A model generated the notes under the pieces. That model did no database searches. It was not told the DNA's origin and worked only from the letters and a program-made list of their open reading frames with translations. The translations under genes were made by a program, and so were the position numbers. Positions 57,779 to 64,000 of a stretch of 64,000 nt of DNA are shown in pieces (the first letter of the stretch is position 1; every line of letters starts with the position of its first letter). Source of the DNA: Clostridia bacterium (GTDB taxonomy: Bacteria > Bacillota > Clostridia > Christensenellales > UBA3700). Where the stretch lies: the NCBI GenBank assembly GCA_029068165.1, contig JAIEDA010000011.1, forward strand, positions 64,058-128,057, written 5' to 3'.

Positions 57779-58789
57779 ATGAAAAAGAAATCTATTGCAA
57801 TAGTTGCGGTAATTCTTATCGTAGCGCTTACTTGCTCGCTGGCTGCGTGCTCAAAGACAATGTTTGACGGAAGCTTTAAGAAAGAAGCCACGCAGGAACA
57901 GGCTCAAAGCGCTTGGGACGGCGCAAGCGCGGCATTGAGCGGAGGTGATACCGCTTCCCTATCGCTCGCTTCTTCGTTAAGCAACAACGTAGCGATAAAG
58001 GATTGGGAAGGAGCTAAAATTTCTTCTACGTCCAAAATCACTTTCGGCGGCTCGGACGGCGTAGACAGTTTTGAAAAGTTGATCTATTCCGAGTGCGAGG
58101 GGTCTTTCCTCTTTGACAACAGCGCAATGGCTATAACCAGCTCAATCTCATCCAAAAACGTCAACAACGGCGTCGCCAAGACGAAGACTTTAGACGCGGG
58201 TATGTTCGTCAAAGGCGACGTCTTTTATGAGAATATAACGTTCGCAAATAATTCTTACAAGATCAAAGCCGATGGAACTGACGCCGTTTCTACGTTGACA
58301 AGCCCGTTTATCGACTCCGCTATAAACGACGTTAAAGCTATCGTATGCGAAAGCTCTTACGAAGAATTTATCCAAGAATTTGACGACATAAAAGCTTATA
58401 TCGACGACAGCGGCGACTACAATCGCGTAAAGTATGTATTCTCTTCAAAAGCTGTCGTAAGTTTTTACGACGATTTTCTTTCTTGGGCAAACGAATTAGA
58501 TTTGAATTTAAGAATGGGAGAATGTTCGTTGATTATAGTAATGGATAAGGCTACAAACGCTTTCCAAGGCGCAAAACTCGCCATCAGCATAGACTGTTCT
58601 TATAAGGACGACGAAGTAGAAACGTCTTTCAGCGTAGACGTCGTTACTTCTATCGAAAACTACGGCGTCGTAAGCGAAGAAGCTTTCCCCGCCGATTTGG
58701 ATAGCTATACCGCTCCTACTCAAAGCGAAATGTCCGCTATACTAGACGATATGTACGAAGTTCTATACTCGATTTACGATTTCTCGTAA
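57779..58789 (+). CDS. lipoprotein (paralog A)
   Basis: MKKKSIAIVAVILIVALTCSLAACSK lipobox; RBS GGAGG; TTGACA-17-TATTAT promoter upstream; start moved from 57539. Confidence 0.88.
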   Translation: MKKKSIAIVAVILIVALTCSLAACSKTMFDGSFKKEATQEQAQSAWDGASAALSGGDTASLSLASSLSNNVAIKDWEGAKISSTSKITFGGSDGVDSFEKLIYSECEGSFLFDNSAMAITSSISSKNVNNGVAKTKTLDAGMFVKGDVFYENITFANNSYKIKADGTDAVSTLTSPFIDSAINDVKAIVCESSYEEFIQEFDDIKAYIDDSGDYNRVKYVFSSKAVVSFYDDFLSWANELDLNLRMGECSLIIVMDKATNAFQGAKLAISIDCSYKDDEVETSFSVDVVTSIENYGVVSEEAFPADLDSYTAPTQSEMSAILDDMYEVLYSIYDFS

Positions 58790-58811
58790 TAAGTGAGTAT
58801 TAAACCGCTAA

Positions 58812-58845
58812 AGAAAACGACGGTCGATTTCGGCTGTCGTTTTTG
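58812..58845 (+). terminator. intrinsic terminator
   Basis: aaaACGACgGtcgatttCgGcTGTCGTttttg. Confidence 0.7.
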
Positions 58846-58969
58846 CATAAATATATTGTTTTTGCGCACAAAGATAGATAATTTTAATAAAAAATTAATA
58901 TTTCCTTGACAAATCCAAAGCTACGTTAGTATTATAAGTATAATAATACTTATTTTTTGGAGGTAACTT

Positions 58970-59971
58970 ATGAAAAAGAAAATCATTGCTATCGTAGCCG
59001 TGGTACTTGTAGTAGTACTTACTTGTTCATTGGCTGCGTGCTCAAAGTCAATGTTCGACGGAAGCTACAAGAAAGAAGCTACGAGCGAACAAGCTAAGTC
59101 CTCTTGGGACGGCATAAGAGTAGCTTTCGGCATAGACTCCGCGTCTTTAGCTACTGCTTCTTCCGACAGCGAAGAAATCGTAAAGGGTTGGACTGGCGTT
59201 AAATTCACCGCTTCCGACGTTTATTCTTCCGCTTATTCTTACAACGGCGAAGCTAGAGAATATTCTCAAAACGTAAAATCCGAAGGTTCTTTCCTCTTCG
59301 ACGGAAGCGCAATGGCAGTATCCGGCGCGGTTAACACCAAAAACAAGAGGGGCGACAAAAGCAACGAAGCTAACCTAAACGCAGGCATCTATATTAAAGA
59401 AGACGTATTATACACCGGACTTACTATCGGCGACGCTTCGCTTAACGTACAGTTCCCTGCTGATTCCGACAAAGATATCGCTGCTAGCGCAATCAAAAAT
59501 AAACTCGGAGACGTTACTGACGAGCTAAGCGGAATCGCTATCAATACTATTGGTAACCTAGTATACCAATTAACTTACAGCGAACTTATGGAATATACTG
59601 GCATAAAAGCTTATATTGACGACAGCGGCAAATACAACCGTATTAAATACGTATTCAGCGCTGACCTTATTTACGATTTGTACGACACGGGTTATTTCGG
59701 CGACGATTTCCAAACCGCCGCTAAATTCGGCGATTGTTCTATCATTATCGTAACCGATAAAGAAACCAACTCTTTCCAAGGCGCTAAAATAAGCTATGTC
59801 TTCTCTTACGAAAATGACAAAGACTTCTCGATATCAGTTAATTCGACAGCTTCTATCGAAAACTGCTCGCAGATTAAAGCTTCTTATCCGTCGAATTTGA
59901 AAGATTATAAAAACGTAAAAGATATTTCGATTGGCGACGTAACGAACTTCCTCAAGGCTCTAAACTGGTAA
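58970..59971 (+). CDS. lipoprotein (paralog B)
   Basis: MKKKIIAIVAVVLVVVLTCSLAACSKSMFDGSYKKEAT closely similar to paralog A; shared 'KAYIDDSGKYNRIKYVFS'. Confidence 0.88.
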   Translation: MKKKIIAIVAVVLVVVLTCSLAACSKSMFDGSYKKEATSEQAKSSWDGIRVAFGIDSASLATASSDSEEIVKGWTGVKFTASDVYSSAYSYNGEAREYSQNVKSEGSFLFDGSAMAVSGAVNTKNKRGDKSNEANLNAGIYIKEDVLYTGLTIGDASLNVQFPADSDKDIAASAIKNKLGDVTDELSGIAINTIGNLVYQLTYSELMEYTGIKAYIDDSGKYNRIKYVFSADLIYDLYDTGYFGDDFQTAAKFGDCSIIIVTDKETNSFQGAKISYVFSYENDKDFSISVNSTASIENCSQIKASYPSNLKDYKNVKDISIGDVTNFLKALNW

Positions 59972-59992
59972 TCTTGACTTAAGCTAAAAATT

Positions 59993-60026
59993 AAAACGGT
60001 CGTAGCTCACGCTACGACCGTTTTTC
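59993..60026 (+). terminator. intrinsic terminator
   Basis: AAAACGGTCGTAGC-TCAC-GCTACGACCGTTTTT perfect stem. Confidence 0.95.
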
Positions 60027-60125
60027 TATTTCTATTTAGAAAAAGCGTTTTTTATGTATTTTATTATTTTATACCGCTATTGCAATCGACCTCTAAATCA
60101 TATATAATTGATACGAGGTGAAATT

Positions 60126-61853
60126 ATGAAAGAACTTAAAACTCCTTGGTCCAACAGCGTAGATACGAGCGCGTACCCTCGCCCGCAAATGCAACGTAAG
60201 GTTTGGCAATCGCTAGACGGCGAATGGGACTGCAAATTCGTAAAAGGCAATCTTCAATCCGCTCCTTTACAAGACGTCGATTGCGACCTGAAAATAAGAG
60301 TTCCTTTCTCCCCCGAAAGTATGCTTTCCGGCGTTAAGAGAACTACTTTGCCCAACGAAACGCTAATTTACAAGCGGTCTTTCAAAAGACAATTTCAAAG
60401 CCAAGTCGTGCTACTGCATTTTGGCGCGGTGGACTACGAGTGCAAAGTTTATCTCAACGGGCAGTACCTAGGCTGTCATATCGGCGGATACACTTCGTTC
60501 GCTTTTGACGTAACCCAATATATCAAAGAAGAAAATACGCTCGTCGCGTACGTCGTTGACCCGTCGGACAGCAAACCTATAAGCCGCGGCAAACAAAAGC
60601 TCAATCACGGCGGGATTTGGTATACCCCGACTTCGGGAATATGGCAAAGCGTATGGTTGGAATATTTGCCAAAAAAATACATTACTTCGCTCAAAATTAC
60701 TCCCGACTTAGATAATTCGTCGGTGAGTATTTCCGCTAAAGTAAGCGACGGCAACAGCGATTTCAAAATAATTCTTGAAAGCGGCGAGGAGTATACTTCT
60801 GACGGCGGCGCAGTCAAGATAAAATTGCTTAACCCTATCGAATGGTCGCCTGAAAACCCCTATCTTTATTCTTTCAAAGCAATATGCGAAGAGGACGAAG
60901 TGGAAAGCTATTTCGCTATGCGCAAGTTCTCCGTAGGTACGAGGGAGGACGGCAAACCCTGCTTTATGCTTAACAACAAGCCATACTTTATGACGGGACT
61001 GCTCGATCAAGGCTACTTCTCCGACGGGTTGTACACCGCCCCGAACGACGAGGCTCTCGCGTACGATATCAAACTCGCAAAAGAGTGCGGCTTCAACACT
61101 TTGCGAAAGCATATAAAAGTCGAACCTATGCGTTGGTACTATCACTGCGACAAAGAAGGTATGATAGTATGGCAGGACTTTGTCAACGGCGGAGGAAAAT
61201 ATAACAAAGCGGCGATACTTCTCTTGCCCAATATCGGTATCAACGTAAAAGACAGCAACTACGGCTTCTACTCGAGAAAGGACGAGGAAGGCAGGCGGCT
61301 TTACTATCAAGAAATGCAAGAGGTTGTCGAGCAACTCTACAACTGCCCTAGCTTAGCGCTGTGGACTACTTTCAATGAGGGATGGGGACAATTCGACAGC
61401 TTAAAAGCCTGCGAATATTTGCGAACGTTGGACAATACTAGGCTTATCGACCACGCAAGCGGTTGGAGCGACCAAGGCGGAGAATTTAGAAGTATTCACA
61501 AATATTTCGTTCCGTTCAATATGCCTAAAAGAGAAAAACGCCCTGTCATTCTCACCGAATACGGCGGATATAGTTTGTCCGACAAAGAGCACTCCTCTTC
61601 CGACAAGACTTTCGGATACGCTATCTATAAAGACGTAGCCAAACTCAACGCCGCAATAGAACGCCTTTGGACGAGAGATATTATCCCCGCGAAACGTCAA
61701 GGACTGTGCGCGGCAATCTATACTCAGCTCAGCGACGTTCAGGACGAAACGAACGGACTCGTGACTTACGATAGGCAGGTGGTGAAAGTAAACAAAACTA
61801 TGCTCAAAAAACTAAACGATGAATTAAACGACTTTAATCCGTCATCATCTTAA
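60126..61853 (+). CDS. GH2-family glycoside hydrolase (beta-galactosidase/glucuronidase-like)
   Basis: 'PRPQMQRKVWQSLDGEWDCKF', 'NTLRKHIKVEPMRWYYHCDKEGMIVWQDF', 'LALWTTFNEGWGQFD'; start at MKELK after GAGGTG. Confidence 0.88.
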   Translation: MKELKTPWSNSVDTSAYPRPQMQRKVWQSLDGEWDCKFVKGNLQSAPLQDVDCDLKIRVPFSPESMLSGVKRTTLPNETLIYKRSFKRQFQSQVVLLHFGAVDYECKVYLNGQYLGCHIGGYTSFAFDVTQYIKEENTLVAYVVDPSDSKPISRGKQKLNHGGIWYTPTSGIWQSVWLEYLPKKYITSLKITPDLDNSSVSISAKVSDGNSDFKIILESGEEYTSDGGAVKIKLLNPIEWSPENPYLYSFKAICEEDEVESYFAMRKFSVGTREDGKPCFMLNNKPYFMTGLLDQGYFSDGLYTAPNDEALAYDIKLAKECGFNTLRKHIKVEPMRWYYHCDKEGMIVWQDFVNGGGKYNKAAILLLPNIGINVKDSNYGFYSRKDEEGRRLYYQEMQEVVEQLYNCPSLALWTTFNEGWGQFDSLKACEYLRTLDNTRLIDHASGWSDQGGEFRSIHKYFVPFNMPKREKRPVILTEYGGYSLSDKEHSSSDKTFGYAIYKDVAKLNAAIERLWTRDIIPAKRQGLCAAIYTQLSDVQDETNGLVTYDRQVVKVNKTMLKKLNDELNDFNPSSS

Positions 61854-61880
61854 ACCAAGTCAAAGACGTCCGATAATACA

Positions 61881-62675
61881 CTACTCCGCAATTATCTTTA
61901 CGCCCTTATCCACGGTCTTAACGACCGCCTTAAACTGGCTGTCGCCAATGCTCTCAATGCACTTTACTGCCAAAGATAAGTCGTCAAAAATCCCAACGAA
62001 CGCGCTGCCGCTGCCGGTCATAAACACTCTATCGGTATGGTTTAAAAGCTGCTCTTTCGCCGTCAAAATCTTCGGCGCAAGCGCTACCGCCGCTTTTTCT
62101 AAAGCGTTGTAATTCTCGCCTTTATTGACGTATCCGCCTATTTCGTCGTACTTGGCGTAGATTTCTTTTGTGGAAGCTCCAACTGCGCTTTGACATATCG
62201 CGAGCGTAAGTTCCTTGAATTTTTCGGGCGCGACTATCTCGCCTACGCCTTTGACGCTTGCGTTTCCGCCGCTCATCATATACGGAACGTCGCAACCAAC
62301 TTTTACGGCGAGTTTTTTTAGTTTGTCAAAGTCTATACCGTAGAGCTTATGCGCGCAGTAAAAAACTCCGCTAGCATCCGCCGACGAACCGCCAAGTCCA
62401 GCCGAAAACGGTATGCCCTTTTTTATCTCGACTCGCATACTTATACCGAAATTTTCTTCAAGAATTTTCAAGGCTTTGACTGCGGTATTTGAGCCGTCAA
62501 CGGCGTTGCCGTCCATAATTACTCTACTTATCTTGCTCTTTTTAGCGCAAATAATATCAAAGACGTCGACGGATACGTTGCGCATATCAAGCAAATGATA
62601 GCCGTCCTCCCTCACTCCGTCTATATCTAGATATATATTAACTTTAGCGTATACTTTTATTGAAATACTATCCAT
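61881..62675 (-). CDS. ispE: 4-diphosphocytidyl-2-C-methyl-D-erythritol kinase
   Basis: 'AKVNIYLDIDGVREDGYHLLDM', 'PFSAGLGGSSADAS', 'VFMTGSGSAFVGIF'. Confidence 0.95.
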   Translation of the reverse strand: MDSISIKVYAKVNIYLDIDGVREDGYHLLDMRNVSVDVFDIICAKKSKISRVIMDGNAVDGSNTAVKALKILEENFGISMRVEIKKGIPFSAGLGGSSADASGVFYCAHKLYGIDFDKLKKLAVKVGCDVPYMMSGGNASVKGVGEIVAPEKFKELTLAICQSAVGASTKEIYAKYDEIGGYVNKGENYNALEKAAVALAPKILTAKEQLLNHTDRVFMTGSGSAFVGIFDDLSLAVKCIESIGDSQFKAVVKTVDKGVKIIAE

Positions 62676-62681
62676 AGTCTT

Positions 62682-63572
62682 TTACGGCAACTTCCTGCCG
62701 CAAGAATGATAAAGTTCGTACCACTCGCCTCTAGTGAGATTTATATCCTTCGCTTTGGCGATTTGTTCTACCCGCTCAGGTTTAGTCGTGCCGTTGATTA
62801 CGGTAAATCCCGCGGGGTGTTTGAGAAGCCAAGCGGCGGCGATTGCGTTGGGCGTAGCTTCGTACTTAAACGCTAAGTCTTTGAGAAGCTTATTGAGCTT
62901 TGAATACCTAAAATCGCCGATAAACGATTTTTTCCTGCCCTTGTAGGGAGAATAACATTGAATATTTACTCCGTTCAACCTACAGTAGTCTAGCGTGCCT
63001 CCGTCGCGGTTTATTCCGCCGTCTTCCATACGGTTGTAGTTGACTCCGTTCTCGATCATCGGACAGTGCGCGATGCTCAGTCTTATTTGATTGCAATCTA
63101 TCTTTTGCTTTATCGCCGAGCTGAGCAAAGCCATTTGCCCGCCTGAAAAATTACTCACGCCGAACGAGTCGACCGCTCCCTCGGAGTAAAGTTTGTCAAA
63201 GGCTTTAGCCACTTCTTCGGGATTCATAAGCGCGTCGGGACGGTGAATCAAAAGCCTGTCTATCTTATCGACTTTGAGCCTCGCCAAACTCTTGTGCGCG
63301 CAATCTACGATATAGTTTGTAGAATTGTCGTATCTATGGCAAGACAAGTCCTTGACGATTCCGCATTTTGTTTGGATAAAGATTTTATCCCTAAGCGAAC
63401 TGTCTTCTATGAGAGCCTTGCCGAACGCCGTTTCGCACTCGCCCGAGCCGTAAATGTCAGCGTGGTCGAACGCGTTGATACCCGCGCTCAAATTACTCTC
63501 GATAAGCTCGCGTATTTGCGCCGTAGTCATATCGGCTATTCGCATACAGCCTTGAATAAATCTACCGTCCAT
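62682..63572 (-). CDS. aldo/keto reductase
   Basis: 'GINAFDHADIYGSGECETAFGKAL', 'IDRLLIHRPD', 'FGVSNFSGGQM'; start MDGRFIQGCM preferred over 63620. Confidence 0.92.
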   Translation of the reverse strand: MDGRFIQGCMRIADMTTAQIRELIESNLSAGINAFDHADIYGSGECETAFGKALIEDSSLRDKIFIQTKCGIVKDLSCHRYDNSTNYIVDCAHKSLARLKVDKIDRLLIHRPDALMNPEEVAKAFDKLYSEGAVDSFGVSNFSGGQMALLSSAIKQKIDCNQIRLSIAHCPMIENGVNYNRMEDGGINRDGGTLDYCRLNGVNIQCYSPYKGRKKSFIGDFRYSKLNKLLKDLAFKYEATPNAIAAAWLLKHPAGFTVINGTTKPERVEQIAKAKDINLTRGEWYELYHSCGRKLP

Positions 63573-63670
63573 AAAGCACCTCTTCCAGTTTATTTTACCA
63601 TAGCCCTCGAATCTTATCAATAAGCGCGGCGTAAAAGTATTCTAATATTTGCAAATTTTATGTAAACATA

Positions 63671-63712
63671 AAAAAAATAGGCGGACAGTGACTAAGCCGC
63701 CGACCGTCCGCC
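63671..63712 (-). terminator. intrinsic terminator of the SPOCS-LysM gene
   Basis: - strand GGCGGACGG...CTGTCCGCC-TATTTTTTTTATG. Confidence 0.8.
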
Positions 63713-63734
63713 GATAAATGAGGATATTTTGCAA

Positions 63735-64000
63735 TCAACCTATCTCTCTATAAATAACTATTCTCTCGTCGCCCGACATCAACGCGCCGAGCTCGGGGTT
63801 TTGCTCCTTGACGCTTTCAATGGACGCGCCGAGCGTTTTTGCAACCTGCCAAATACTCTCGCCTTTGTCGGGAATATATACGCTTATAGCGTTGCTGTTG
63901 GCTTGAATTTCTTCGCCTACTTCCACGCCCTTAATAATCTTGTTGCAAACGCGCTCGAAAAGACATACGGATATGACGAGATTTGCGGTTATTTCCACTT
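63735..64000 (-). CDS. SPOCS (DUF3794)-LysM protein, C-terminal part, continues past the window
   Basis: 'EITANLVISVCLFERVCNKIIKGVEVGEE' plus LysM 'VYIPDKGESIWQVAKTLGASIESVKEQNPEL'. Confidence 0.8.
   Translation of the reverse strand, partial: VEITANLVISVCLFERVCNKIIKGVEVGEEIQANSNAISVYIPDKGESIWQVAKTLGASIESVKEQNPELGALMSGDERIVIYREIG

Overview
The window appears to come from a spore-forming, Clostridia-like chromosome (SPOCS-LysM protein at the right edge, SigA-type promoters, ECF transporters). It has two halves. (1) About 1-24 kb is an AT-rich mobile/defence island. It contains: a three-gene cluster of a PD-(D/E)XK-like nuclease, a nucleotidyltransferase and an Abi_2/HEPN-like protein (383-3242); a tyrosine integrase plus excisionase (3563-5436); an unexplained array of about 85-bp-periodic repeats (5843-6366); a large DEAD-box/DUF1998 helicase with a 929-aa partner, Druantia-III-like (6466-13903); a three-gene set that I read as a pPIWI_RE system, with REase, DinG/XPD-type FeS helicase and PIWI-RE protein (14209-20831); and a divergent, tightly overlapping three-gene operon ending in an MBL-fold hydrolase (21226-23636). 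(2) About 24-64 kb is mostly chromosomal. It contains: a cobalamin-riboswitch-led operon with a frameshifted cobA, surface DUF4430/alpha-alpha-barrel (transcobalamin-like) proteins and an ECF transporter (24321-35250); surface lipoproteins and a sigma factor; GH51 and GH2 glycosidases; tandem MacB-like ABC fusions; upp; two DUF11 proteins with a Cys-rich protein; SDR; dat-alr; paralogous lipoproteins; ispE; an aldo/keto reductase; and a truncated SPOCS-LysM gene. All family calls come from motif reading of translations only. No database search was run.
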